From positions 248,001-312,000 of the forward strand of contig JANEZZ010002205.1 in the NCBI GenBank assembly GCA_026122225.1: a DNA stretch of 64,000 bases, written 5' to 3'. The position numbers and the translations under genes were made by a program. This document shows positions 53,501-64,000 of the stretch, piece after piece. Under the pieces are notes generated by a model. That model made no database searches. It was not told where the DNA came from and was given only the letters and a program-made list of their open reading frames with translations. How positions within the stretch are numbered: position 1 is the first letter of the stretch; each line of letters opens with the position of its first letter. Source of the DNA: Heloderma charlesbogerti (taxonomy: Eukaryota > Chordata > Lepidosauria > Squamata > Helodermatidae).

Positions 53501-56500
53501 GTAAGAATTCTTCCTTCATTTTCTAAGCCAAAAAGTAGCCAAGGGCATAATCCTATGCATGTTTAGACAGAAAAAAGTCCTACAGCGCCCAGTATTCCCC
53601 AGCCAACATGGCTGGCTGGGGAATGATGGCAATTGTAACTTATTTCAGGCATAGCATGGCACCCTAACCCTGTTCTCAGGTATCTCTGGACATCTTCTTA
53701 AAAAATCAGCGATGTTAATGTACTAAGATGTTTTTAATTATCCGGGGCTATAACCATTAATAATAATACAGTGAAAGAGAATGATTCAAACACAAATCCA
53801 AACAAAACCTTAGTAAATGGGAGCAAGGGATAGAGGATGGATCATTCCGTTGGGTGGGACAAAACTATTGGGAAGAAAAAGGGTTTCTAATTATCAAATT
53901 ATAGACCTGCAGAGTGAGGTGGTGGATGCTGAGGTATGGTGCAGGAAGACAGCAGTGGCACCTTACACCCACCCCTGGCCATTCATCTTGAACCCCCTGT
54001 CTGTTCCCTTCTGCTGGAGGACAGCTCTGCATGCCCCCTGTAAGCTAGCTTCTGCTGGAGGACAGCTCTGCATGCCCCCTGTAAGCTAGCTTCTGCTGAA
54101 GGACAGCTCTGCATGCCCCCTGTAAGCTAGCTTCTGCTGAAGGACAGCTCTGCATGCCCCCTGTAAGCTAGCTTCTGCTGGAGGACAGCTCTGCATGCCC
54201 CCTGTAAGCTAGCTTCTGCTGGAGGACAGCTCTGCATGCCCCCTCTAAGCTAGCTTCTGCTGAAGGACAGCTCTGCATGCCCCCTGTAAGCTAGCTTCTG
54301 CTGGAGGACAGCTCTGCATGCCCCCTGTAAGCTAGCTTCTGCTGGAGGACAGCTCTGCATGCCCCCTGTAAGCTAGCTTCTGTTGGAGGACAGCTCTGCA
54401 TGCCCCCTCTAAGCTAGCTTCTGCTGGAGGACAGCTCTGCATGCCCCCTCTAAGCTAGCTTCTGCTGGAGGACAGCTCTGCATGCCCCCTCTAAGCTAGC
54501 TTCTGCTGGAGGACAGCTCTGCATGCCCCCTGTAAGCTAGCTTCTGCTGGAGGACAGCTCTGCATGCCCCCTGTAAGCTAGCTTCTGCTGGAGGACAGCT
54601 CTGCATGCCCCCTGTAAGCTAGCTTCTGCTGGAGGACAGCTCTGCATGCCCCCTCTAAGCTAGCTTCTGCTGGAGGACAGCTCTGCATGCCCCCTCTAAG
54701 CTAGCTTCTGCTGGAGGACAGCTCTGCATGCCCCCTCTAAGCTAGCTTCTGCTGGAGGGCAGCTCTGCATGCCCCCTCTAAGCTAGCTTCTGCTGGAGGG
54801 CAGCTCTGCATGCCCCCTCTAAGCTAGCTTCTGCTGGAGGACAGCTCTGCATGCCCCCTCTAAGCTAGCTTCTGCTGGAGGACAGCTCTGCATGCCCCCT
54901 CTAAGCTAGCTTCTGCTGGAGGGCAGCTCTGCATGCCCCCTCTAAGCTAGCTTCTGCTGGAGGGCAGCTCTGCATGCCCCCTCTAAGCTAGCTTCTGCTG
55001 GAGGACAGCTCTGCATGCCCCCTCTAAGCTAGTTTCTGCTGGAGGACAGCTCTGCATACCCCCTCTAAGCTAGCTTCTGCTGGAGGACAGCTCTGCATGC
55101 CCCCTCTAAGCTAGCTTCCTGCCCTCAGGTGCAATGGAGGACACCGTTATGTTTCCAGTGTTGAAGTAGGACTCAACTTCCCATTCATTTGGTTCCTCTG
55201 TATGGGTGGGAGACGTTTCCCTTCAGCTCCAAAGAGCAAAATGTCTTGGGACAACTGCTGTTCCCAGCTACCACAGTCTTGGGTGTCTGGATTTGTTGAG
55301 AATCCAAAATTCTATTTTCAGTAGGATAAGAAGGAAGATAAGGAAGAAGACAGAAAGAAATGGAAGGGAAACATCAGACTGGAAGAGGGGGAAAGGAAGT
55401 AAAGCCAACATTCTCCTTCCTTCCTAGAGGGCTAGCTTATGGAGCTAGCCCAAGCCATTCTGCTGCCTGAGGAAAAGGACAAGATGTCCCCCCCCCCATC
55501 CCACCTACAGAAGTTGGATCTTTCTTCAACACTAGAGCCTCCTCCACCTCACCTGGGGGTGGAAGGCTAGATTAGGGAGGCCAGGGCAGGCTATGTGGAA
55601 GACAGAGCTGTGTCTTCCGACATATGGGAAGATACAATAAGTGGACAAAACCAAACGCATATGATAATATCAATGAGAATTAATTCTAAATGAAAATGTG
55701 TAGACCCCTAAATACTAGAAGAATACAAATTATGATCATCTACATACAGTGATTGTAGAGAGGGTAGTTTATGCATTAGAGAGGAAGTTATGGAAGTTTT
55801 TGCTGAGAACACTGAATCTGAGAGCTGGATATTGCTCCTGTAATTATTAGTGTGATTCTGGGCGGGGGGGGGGGGGACCCTTGTTGAAAAAGACTGTTCA
55901 AAATGTGGCTGTATGAATCCCCGTCAAGTCTCCTTGAACCACTGAGTTTTAGACTTTGTAATTCCGCTTTTCTGTATCATTGTATTGTAGACCATCATAA
56001 TTTGGATTCTTCTAGAATTTAGGGGTCTACATATATACATTTGGAATTATATTCTCATTGATATTATCAGATGTGTGTGGTTTTGTCCACTTATGGGATC
56101 TTCACGTTATAAACCTGCTATTCTTTGCTTATCTCTAACAAGTGGGAACAGTGAAGGGGGCAGCTACTGCTCCCGCCTCAAATCACCCATCATCTGCCTC
56201 ATTCTACCTGAAGGTAGGGCTGGCCCCACCCAAGGTATTTTGCTACCCATTCAGTATATTGCCTGTAATATGGGAGGCACCATGTGCCTCCCATGACTGC
56301 ACATGGTGATGGGAGTGTTGTTGTTTTTTTAAGGGCTGTGTGCAAAGGGCCTCTCAAAATTCTCCAGCCTATTTGTGGGCAGAGAAACTGGGAGGACAAT
56401 TTTATCCAATTTCTCCTAGGGGAGGAGAAATTCTCCAACAGTTTCTCACAGATGGTCTGACTACGGGCAGGGGTTGCAGCACAGCTTCTTTCTTTTTCCC

Positions 56501-59500
56501 TCAGGGTTTTTGGTTTATTGCACAGCTTCTGTAGGTGGCAACAGCATCAGTTGTGTTGAGGGCGCTTCCGCTTTTCTGAGGCAGGATTTTGAATGTTTTT
56601 TGGAGGTATTTCTGAGCTTTCCTAATCCCTGTGAGGTGGCCGTGGGTGCTGTGTGTTCAGCTTCCCAGACCACCTGTACTACCTGAACTGGAAAAGGCCC
56701 ATGGGAGGAGTTGCCTCATGACCTCTTCCTCATGATGGCTTTAACTGAAGTGGGGGAAGCCGAGGAGGCTACAGGCTGCCACAGAGTTTACTGTATAATG
56801 ACAGACAGTACACTCATGAGGTAAAACACTTACCTCATGAGTAAAGTAAGCCCAGGAACCCCACACCCAACCCATGCAAATTTCTCTGAAATTTTTCCTC
56901 CTTTGAATTTCTTTTCGAAAGCTATTTCTTTTGGATCAAATGGAATGAGAATGGTCGAAAGAAATGTGGGAGAAATTTTCGGCACAGTGCTAGTTTTCTT
57001 TTCTTTTGTTTTTCCTTTAGAGGATTTCCCTGATTAACCTCAGGGATGAGTGAATCTATTTCTGGTTCATGTTGCTTTCACTGGCTTTTCTCCAAAATCC
57101 CATAATCTGCATTTGTTTAAAAGAGAAAAGAACAGTGATTCAAAATTTGTATTTAAATGCGTGTTTTAATATGCACCTATGTGGCCACGGTGTTTTAATA
57201 TGTGTGTTTTAATATGTACCTATGGGGTACATATTAAAACACACATTTAAATTTAAATGTGTGTTTTAATATGTACCTATGGGGCTGCGGTGGCTTAGTG
57301 GTTAAGACGCTGAATTGCAGACCGGAAGGTCGGCAGGACAGCAGTTCAAGACCCGAGTGCTGCGTGACCGAGTGAGCTCCTGTCTTCAGTCCCAGCTCCT
57401 GCCAACCTAGCAGTTCGAAAGCAAGAAATTGCAAGTAGATACCGCTTCGGCGGGAAAGGTAACAGCATTCCGTGCACCTCGGTGTTCAGTTATGCCGGCC
57501 ACATGACCACGGAAGCATCTTCAGACAGCACTGGCTCTTCGGCTTAGAAATGGAGATGAGCACCACACCCTTGAGTCCGACACGACTGATTGGGGACACC
57601 TTTACCTTTACCTTAGGGGCACTATCCTATTGGGATCCCTGCACTTCGAGGCTGATGGGAATCTTAGGCAGAGTAGGAGCAGCACGGAGGCAATCGGCGC
57701 CTCCACACGCCTCTCACCCTATATTTTCGCTAGATGGGCGATTTTGTCCATCTACCTGGGGCTCTGCAGAGTAGGAGGGATGGAGGCTGGGTTGGCAAGA
57801 GGATTCCTCATAAGCTGGCTGCCCCAGTCTCCTTCCCCTCTCACCCACAGAACTGCCCCCTTTCTCTCCTCTGTGAGCTTGCATTTGCAAGTTCAGAGAC
57901 GCAGCCGGTGCAGTTCTTCCCACACTGGCTGCAAGGGGGAAGGAGGAGTGGGAAGCTTGGACTCCTGGGTCCATGGTCAGAGTGCTGTCTCTGGCCTCAG
58001 ATCCAGGAACCCAAAATATCCTACCCCCCCATACTCTGATTAGGGGCCACAGGATTGCTCTCTAAATGCACGTTTTCTCTCAAAATATTATTTCAACTAA
58101 CATTTTGATACCAAGTGCTGGAAACCAAGTCCTGAGAGGAACAAACAAAAGAGCTGGGTATGGTCAGCCTGATGGAGAGAAGATTAAGGGGAGCCGTGTT
58201 ATTATTTATTTATCCAAACATTTAAAAACCTCTCTTCATCCTTGTGGATACCAGACCAGTGTACAAGGATGATTAAAATATGCAATACAATACAAATATT
58301 AAAATCATATTCACCATCATAAAAACAGAGAAGGAAGCAAATACAATTGGACAGACAAAACCAACCAATTAAAATGTGCAATTAAACAAAAAGGTTACAA
58401 GCTGGTGCTGAAACAATTGCACCGTAGGTTCCAGTCATGTCTCCACAGGGAATGAATTCCATAGTTGGGGTGCCACAATTAAGAACACTCTCATCTGTAC
58501 ATGCATAATGTACCCAAGGTACTTGGAGGAGAGCCTCCATGAGAACTGTCTTTAAATATCTGAAGGGCCATGATACAGAAGGTGGATGGAGCAGACTTGC
58601 TCTCTGTTGTTCCAGAGGGCAAGATTAGAAGCAATGGGTCCAAATTGCAAGGAAGCAGATTTGGGTGAAGCCTTAGGAGAAACTTCCTAATAGTGAGAGC
58701 TGTTGAACACTGGAGCAGACAGCCTCTGGAGGTGGCAGCTCTCCTTTGCTAGAGGTATCCAAGCAGAAGCTGGATGACCATCTGTTGGAAATGCTGTAGT
58801 TCCTGCACTGAACAAGGAGTTGGATTAGATGACCATCAAGGTGCCTTCCAACTCCTTGATTTCTTGGAGATCATTATTCCACTTTTATGTGCATGGCACA
58901 AGCACAATTTCTTGACTCCATTCCCCTTTCCATATCACTGATGTACATGTGCTCACTGACAAAACACCAAAAAAGACCCTTCAGCTTGGTGTAAATGCAG
59001 ATATTGAGTGGTTTGGTTTTTTTGTTTTGTTTTTTTGGTGTGGTGCTTTACCAATGCACAGGGACATATGTACGTATCAGTAAAACACCTCAACAGAATG
59101 AATCTTAATGCAGTTATACATATGATTGTATTGGGGTTGGGTTTTTTTCGCAAGTTGCTTTTTCTGCTTTTTTATCCCTCCTTCCAAAGCAATCTTTTAA
59201 CTCTTCTTATGTGTTATGCATTCTCTTTTCAGCTCCTTGGGGCACTCTTGACTCTTTCCTTCAGTGGTAAGTTCCCACAGCCTGCTTTTATTCTTTCTTT
59301 GCCCAACAGGTAGGAAGGGAACAGATATGTCATGCAAGGCAAGGCTGCAAGAAGTTGAAACAGGCCAAAATTGCACTTGGACCTCCATCTTGAAGGAGGC
59401 CTCAAAGCACTCAATTCTTCTGGTACTGAATGAGTATCTATCACCCTTATTTATTATTGCTCCAGAAAGTCCAGGCAAAAGGTACCTCTGGTTCTACTCA

Positions 59501-62500
59501 TTATGGTTAAATGTGGGAAGAGGTACAGAGGAGAGGAACAGATGTTCAAGCTCAGGGCTTACTGAAAAAGAAGACCTTCAGATGTTTATGTCCCTGTTTA
59601 AGGGAAGGAGCTTTTTTATTATGTCCAGCTGCTGGAATCTTTAATCATATGTTGGGAGGCCTTTTCTGCCTACTTGCTCATGAGCCCCTAAGAGTTAGAT
59701 GACTGGTGGCCACCTACATGGGCTGCCCATGAGGGAGTGGAGGGCTTCCAACATGCAGACAAGCCCAAGAGTCATATACAACCAAGACTTATGGGAGCTC
59801 AATTCTCTCTACCATCCTTGAGTCTAAGTTGCCCAACCTTTCCCTTCTTTGCTTGTTGGATGGATGATCAGGGAATCGGGAGGCTTTGGTTGAAGTGTAC
59901 AGGAGAAAGGTGGGTCTGCCCCATGTGTGTCTAAAGCAGGAAGTGGGATGACATTTATATGGCCAAAGGGGCATGTGGGTGAACCTTCCCCTTTTTGTTT
60001 CGCTTACAGCCTGACTCCTAATCAGGTTCTGATATCAGAAGTGAATCTAGGAAAATGCACCAGAGAGGCTGTGGAAGGAAAGACAGTAGGATGTACTGAC
60101 TACAGTTAGAGTGTCCACAACAGAACCAAATGAGTTCAGACTTTTGTGGATCTGACCTGCGGATTTGCAGCAGACCAGGTTTTCCTGTCAGGCAGATTCT
60201 GCGGACTTGTGGATCGTTTTTCTAACTTTCCTGAATTTTGCACAAATTCCACCATAGAAATACACAAAATTAAAAAAAAAAAAACCTGGCCAAAAATGCA
60301 CATTTCCCCTATAGGGAAATATTTTCACATGTGTGAAAATGTGCATTTTTGCACTTGTGAATTTGCGCAAATTCAGAAACAAAAAAAATCCAATTCTGGA
60401 GATTGGCAGATGATGGAAAGAAAGGTGCCTGACAATGCATGAGACACAGATGGACAGATTTTACACTGTCTTTACATCCCTAGTCTTAGGCTTAATCTAG
60501 GGAAATCCAGCTCACTGGTCTAATCACCATCTCTCTGCCTTAGGAAAATAGGAAGCTGCCATTTAGACAATACCGGGCCAAGTGGACCAGTGATCTGGTT
60601 TGGTATAAGATGGCTTCAGATGTGAGGCTTCCTAAGTACGAGCTGACTCCATTCTCTTTCTACATACGCACTGCTTCCATTTTTTATTCTCCAAACTACA
60701 CGTGATGCCATTCATGTAATTGTTAATTGTGCGGATGACTTTTTCAAAAAGTAAAATGTAAATTGCAGGTGCAGGGGTTGCAGTCAGGATTGGGACCACG
60801 GTGGGGAACAAACACCTGCAGCCACCCAAACCCACCCCCCATGCCAGGGTCCTAGTCCCTTCAATGTATACATCTTCAATGTACTTTAAGAAAACCCATT
60901 TGCGCAAGTGGTAATAAGCTATTGCCAGGTTTCTGCATCACTCTGAATCACCTGCGATCATTTTTCCTTATCTTAGGTGCTGATCAGTTCACACAATCTC
61001 CTGCAAAAGGTCAGTAATTTTCCTTCTCTGTCTCTATATTGGGACAGCCTGCAGGCCACATATCAGGGAGTTCAGACTAATCTTGTTGTTGTGAGCCACT
61101 GTGTGAACAGAATGCTGGACTAGATGGACCCTTGGTCTGATCCAGCATACGGATGTCGCAGGAGTCCAGGAAGGGGGTGGAGTCTGTCGGACATCCCCAC
61201 CACTCGGCCCTCTGGACTCCAGCCCACGGACGCCCACGCTTGCCTGACTCAGCACATACCAAGTTGGGCAAGTGCTGGGGTCCCCACTCACCAAGCTGCC
61301 ATTTTGCATAAACATGGCAACTTGGCCTTTTTCATAAAAGGCACCACACTAGCCTAATGCTGTTAAAAGGCTTCCATGCTGATTTGGCTGGCTTCCCAGT
61401 ATATGTAGTTTCTTCCTTTGGCCGGAGCAGGGTAGTATCTCCCAAGCTGAATGAATTCCTCCTGTATATTCCACCAGGTCCCACATTCTGGGCTTGCTGT
61501 GGGCCCAAAACCTGAGATACCTTCAAATGATCATTACAGCAGGCAGGGCTGATGTCAACAGGTGCTGGGGCCTAAGCACAGGTGCCAGTTTCGTTCCTAC
61601 GCACCCCGGCTGCAGGCTGATTTGGTCACAGTGGCTGGGTCTGGAAAGCTATCCACCATTTTATAGTTCCTCGGAACGTCTGGTATGGCAACATTCCAGA
61701 GCATCATGGGAAATTAAAATGGCAGGTGACTTTGCATACCCAGCAGCTTCGGGGGGGGGGGGAGAATGACAACAGGGCCCTCTGAAATCGAGAAACAGCC
61801 ATGACAGCGGTCCACATCTGACAGTTTTCTGGCCTCTTCCCTCCATGTGCTTTCAATGCACAATGGAGTGAAATGAGCCTGTGAGAAAGGGGAATATCCA
61901 AGGGGCACGTGAATGCATGCGGGAGTCAGAGAGAGAGAGAGAGAGAGCGCCCACCCACAGATGCAGTGAGAGCTGATTTGAACTCATTAGACTGACTAAT
62001 TTACCGTTAGCAATGGGCCCCCTGTAACTTTGAAGACTCTCGCAAAATATGATAAGGGCAGTGGAGGCCGGTGGCTCAGATTTTGGTGGGGCGGTAAATC
62101 CATTCCAGGTTTTAATCAGAACCAGCCAGTACTCTGAAGGAGCTACACAAGGTGATGAACCTATTTTTGAGAAGTGGGTGAGAACCTTGGATAGCTCCTT
62201 TAGAGTCCTGGCTGGTTCTGACCAAAACCCAGGAAAGATTTACACTGGATTTACACTGGAAAGCCTTCACTGGATGAGGATATACTGCAGCAAGGGAGGG
62301 CAGACATCTGGCCTGCGGGATCCGCTTTGGCTTTTTGCTAGAGGCGCCCTGAGGTCCACCCACTGGGACCAGACGCAAAATGGTGGCTTGGAGTGGAGCC
62401 AAATTATCTACTGTGCCCCGGGAGCCATACACTGGGGTGACTTGCATACCCAAATCTGCCTCTGAGTTGCTGCAGATCAGGGATTCTAACAGTCTAATTG

Positions 62501-64000
62501 TACCTAAAGACTCTTGTTCAAAAATGTGGCATTAGAGACCCTGGGCAATCTATCACAAAGTAGATGTGATCTATTTCGCATCTCGAGTACTACCAACACT
62601 GGGTACTAGTCGCGGTGTATTTATTTATTTATTTATAGTATTTTTATCCCGCTCCTCAGCCAAAAAAGGCTCTTGGAGCGGTTTACAATCAGTGAACAAA
62701 GAAGACAGACCCTGCCCACAGGCTTACAACCTAAAAAGTCATGACACACAAGGAAAAGGTAGGTGATGGGGAGGAAGAAAGAGGAAATGATGCAGTACTA
62801 ATACTTTGAGTACTCCTAGTAGATCTACGACTCGTAGTATTAGTACCAGAGTAATACTACCAGTAGATCCCAATCTACTTTCTGCCTGACCCTGTATTAC
62901 AGCATACACACACACACACACACACACACACATTACTTCCAACCAAGCACCTGTGTTTTCTTCCAAAGTCAGGGTTTTTTTTCTCTCTCCTCTCCCTTTT
63001 CAGAATGCAAAACCCGTTGGTTTGACCGGGACAATCCTTCTGGCACTGGGGACTATGAACTCATGTCACAACTCTGGGATGAAAATCCTGATCTAATCTG
63101 CCCCGATCCGATTGCAATTGAGGTCCAGACAGTGGACGGGATTCCAGCTTCAGAGACTGGGCAGACGTTCGCTGTGTGAGATGCCACATCACTTTTCTAT
63201 GGGATGGGATCAGTGACTTAGATTGAAAAAGAGAGCTGGTGTGAGTGTAGTGGTTAATGCTCCAGTGCAGAGCTGGGAGACCCGGGTTCTAATCCTGGCT
63301 CAGCTGCAAAGCAAAGTTCACTGAGTAACCTTGAGCCAGTCAGTACCTCTCAGCTCAACCTACCTCAAAGGGCTGTTGTGAGGCTAAAAATTGTAGGGGA
63401 CCATGCATGTTGCCTTGAGCTCATTGAAGGAAATGGTGAGATACAAATCTAATACATAATTAAAATCACGGCTTGATTTCAGATGGAGTACATTGGGAGG
63501 TGTTGCAGCTAGGCCATGGTTAGGGATTTCACTTTCTCTCTCATTCACTTCTTAAAAAAATATGAAGTCCAATCCTGTTTATGAAGACATTTTGAAATTT
63601 GGTGAGCTCTGGCCAAAAGATGAATTGAACAAAATTCACACCCATCTGCAGCCACAGTTCAGTCTTGCTATAAGTGAAATAGGGGTGGGAAGATAAACTG
63701 GGGCAGAGGCTGTTTTCTTCCCTCGACATGTAGTCAAGCTGAGCCAGAATCATAAATAGCCCTTTGCCCAAAATCACCAGTGTAATCTATGGGGCAGAGA
63801 GCTCAGTAGAGCAGAAATGGCTCATCCCAGTTCCAGGGAGATCTTGGATGCTTTCCTAGAAGGTCTTGGATGGTTTTCCAGCACTTATTGCAATTGCCAG
63901 ATTATGAAACAAGAGTAGTTGGGGTTCTTCAGTGACCTTGGGGTGAGTAAGACATGCCTTGAACTTCTTGCCGACTGACTTTTTCTGGCAGAGAGGTGTG
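53471..64000 (+). CDS. Secreted WxxW-domain protein, N-terminal exons (continues past window)
   Basis: Exons 53471-53500, 59233-59266, 60977-61009, 63004-63175 and the start of the next at 63992. Joined, they read MVGMRGLRSV-LLGALLTLSFSG-ADQFTQSPAK, then ECKTRWFDRDNPSGTGDYEL and …LICPDPIAIEVQTVDGIPASETG…FAV. The first part is a signal peptide. The rest is the start of a WxxW domain, the Cys-rich module of mucin-2/5 and cartilage intermediate layer protein (CILP). It keeps WF-x-x-D-x-P-S-G-x-G-D-Y-E and the ICP Cys, though the first Trp of the family motif is Lys here. Phases agree at each junction (0, 1, 1, 2) with gt-ag borders. A WxxW domain right after the signal peptide suggests a small standalone secreted protein rather than a large mucin. 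Function unknown; domain call firm, exon 1 less so. Confidence 0.78.
54009..55118. repeat. 41-bp minisatellite, about 27 copies
   Basis: Unit: CTGGAGGACAGCTCTGCATG followed by CCCCCTSTAAGCTAGCTTCTG. Variants are CTGTAAG or CTCTAAG, GGAGGAC or GAAGGAC, GGACAG or GGGCAG. It lies wholly in intron 1 of the WxxW gene. The 41-bp period is not a multiple of three, so it is not coding. Confidence 0.97.
55119..55620. other. Intronic sequence, no recognised feature
   Basis: Purine-rich 55320-55400 and a C run at 55488-55497. Confidence 0.35.
55627..56105. mobile_element. Foldback element with arms of about 120 bp
   Basis: The left arm 55627-55746 ('taagtggacaaaaccaaacg…ataatatcaatgagaat…gtagacccctaaat…') recurs in inverse at 55984-56105 ('…atttaggggtctac…attctcattgatattat…gtggttttgtccactta'). 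The arms agree at roughly four of five positions. The spacer of about 240 bp has a G run at 55862-55877. Long inverted arms with no open frame suggest a MITE or foldback transposon. Confidence 0.75.
56331..56560. repeat. Relative of the short hAT-like MITE
   Basis: 'gggctgtgtgcaaagggcctctcaaaattctccagcctatttgtgggcagagaaa' is the reverse complement of the right end of 25461-25706, and 'gttgcagcacagcttc', 'ggtttattgcac' follow its interior. The far end is degraded. Confidence 0.5.
57281..57608 (+). repeat. Sauria-type SINE
   Basis: tRNA-like head 'gcggtggcttagtggttaagacgc' and 'gcagttcaagacccgagtgc', body 'gcgtgaccgagtgagctcc…tagataccgcttcggcgggaaaggtaac', and the tail 'gagtccgacacgactgattgggg' with (acctttacctt). 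The tail resembles the BovB 3' end, as known for Sauria SINEs of squamates. Near full length. Confidence 0.9.
58120..58870 (+). repeat. CR1 fragments flanking another repeat
   Basis: 'ggtcagcctgatggagagaagattaagggg' then a (tttatttatcc) type insert at 58198-58500, then 'tgaagggccatgatacagaagg' to 'gttggattagatgaccatcaaggtgccttccaactcc'. The CR1-like text seems to be split by the insert. Confidence 0.55.
58920..59130. repeat. Relative of the 110-bp unit repeat
   Basis: 'actgacaaaacaccaaaaaag…' and 'ggtgctttaccaatgcacag…' follow the units at 31.2-31.5 kb. It lies just before exon 2 of the WxxW gene. Confidence 0.4.
59233..59266 (+). CDS. WxxW gene exon 2 (signal peptide core)
   Basis: Acceptor 'gcattctcttttcag', 34 nt encoding LLGALLTLSFS plus one base, donor gtaagt. 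A classic hydrophobic core; phase 0 to 1. Confidence 0.7.
60977..61009 (+). CDS. WxxW gene exon 3 (short linker)
   Basis: Acceptor 'tttttccttatcttag' and donor gtcagt. 33 nt, phase 1 to 1, encoding G-ADQFTQSPAK. It joins cleanly to ECKTRWF in the next exon. Confidence 0.7.
61075..61150 (+). repeat. CR1 3'-end fragment
   Basis: 'gagccactgtgtgaacagaatgctggactagatggacccttggtctgatccagca'. Confidence 0.6.
61151..62040. other. Intronic sequence, no recognised feature
   Basis: (ga)n at 61929-61948 and a G run at 61751-61761. No exon-like segment seen. Confidence 0.35.
62086..62250. repeat. Foldback repeat
   Basis: 'aatcagaaccagccagtactctgaaggagctacacaagg' (62112-62150) is answered in inverse by 'ccttggatagctcctttagagtcctggctggttctg' (62184-62219), with a 33-bp loop. 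The same arms flank 6140-7350. Confidence 0.65.
62618..62770 (-). repeat. LINE/SINE tail in reverse with TTTA run
   Basis: (attt)n, then 'agtatttttatcccgctcctcagcc', 'cttggagcggtttacaatcag' and 'gacagaccctgcccacaggcttacaa', a common squamate repeat end. Confidence 0.5.
62904..62932. repeat. CA microsatellite
   Basis: (ac)n directly upstream of WxxW exon 4. Confidence 0.85.
63004..63175 (+). CDS. WxxW gene exon 4 (domain core)
   Basis: Acceptor 'ctctcccttttcag', 172 nt, donor GCTGT|gtgaga, phase 1 to 2. Encodes CKTRWFDRDNPSGTGDYEL, then MSQLWDENPDLICPDPIAI and EVQTVDGIPASETGQTFAV. These are the conserved WxxW-module residues including the IC-x-P Cys and the S-E-T-G-Q stretch. Confidence 0.88.
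63230..63467 (+). repeat. tRNA-derived SINE
   Basis: 'gagctggtgtgagtgtagtggttaatgc', box B 'acccgggttctaatcc', 'gagccagtcagtacctctcagc', 'gttgtgaggctaaaaattg'. Same type as 6490-6740. Confidence 0.75.
63992..64000 (+). CDS. WxxW gene next exon, start only
   Basis: Acceptor 'ccgactgactttttctggcag' followed by A-GAG-GTG-TG. One base is needed to complete the split codon and one base is available, so the phase fits. Cut by the window edge. Confidence 0.5.

Noticed and set aside
54009..55118. Repeat array considered as CRISPR or as coding repeats
   Set aside because: Direct head-to-tail units without spacers in a vertebrate intron, and a 41-bp period that shifts frame each unit.

Overview
This is vertebrate nuclear DNA, almost certainly from a squamate reptile (lizard or snake). 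The evidence is a near full-length BovB (RTE) LINE, a Sauria-type SINE, many CR1 and L2 3' ends, tRNA-derived SINEs, and spliced genes with short exons and long introns. Species cannot be read from the sequence. Most long open frames in the window are fragments or shadows of repeats; the real genes have exons shorter than 200 nt.

Genes. (1) 5.4-12.9 kb, + strand: a complete guanylin precursor (GUCA2A type) in three coding exons, 106 aa, ending in the four-cysteine hormone, with a TATA-like box and an HNF1-like site just upstream. (2) 31.8-30.2 kb, - strand: exons 1 and 2 of a second guanylin-family precursor (uroguanylin/GUCA2B-like), with the same intron phases and a similar promoter layout. 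Its hormone-coding exon 3 was not found. The two genes converge tail to tail, as GUCA2B and GUCA2A do in human. (3) 53.5 kb to the right edge, + strand: the first exons of a small secreted protein with a WxxW (mucin-2/CILP type) domain, rebuilt from four phase-compatible exons. It runs off the window.

Mobile DNA fills the rest. The most notable group is a set of non-autonomous elements with TAGGG-type ends and 8-bp target duplications, so hAT-like. At least nine copies have matching duplications. Four of them (13.8, 17.1, 20.1 and 26.2 kb) belong to a family built almost wholly of chained palindromes around the module TGATAGGCTACGTAAATA, with a conserved subterminal hairpin. One of these sits inside a young, defective gamma-type endogenous retrovirus (19.7-25.1 kb, - strand, tRNA-His-like primer site, nearly identical LTRs). 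One splits a CR1 copy. Another hAT-like copy is itself split by the BovB LINE (33.5-36.7 kb).

Other structures are a 41-bp x 27 minisatellite in intron 1 of the WxxW gene (54.0-55.1 kb), a foldback element with arms of about 120 bp (55.6-56.1 kb), two smaller foldbacks (28.3 and 62.1 kb), a probable solo LTR (48.9-49.4 kb), an L2 LINE split by a 468-bp insertion (46.1-47.3 kb), and a family of about 130-bp imperfect palindromes scattered along the window.

Genes 1 and 2 would supply gut and kidney peptide ligands of guanylate cyclase C. Gene 3 is secreted, with unknown role. All calls were made by eye; identities and boundaries of old repeats are approximate.
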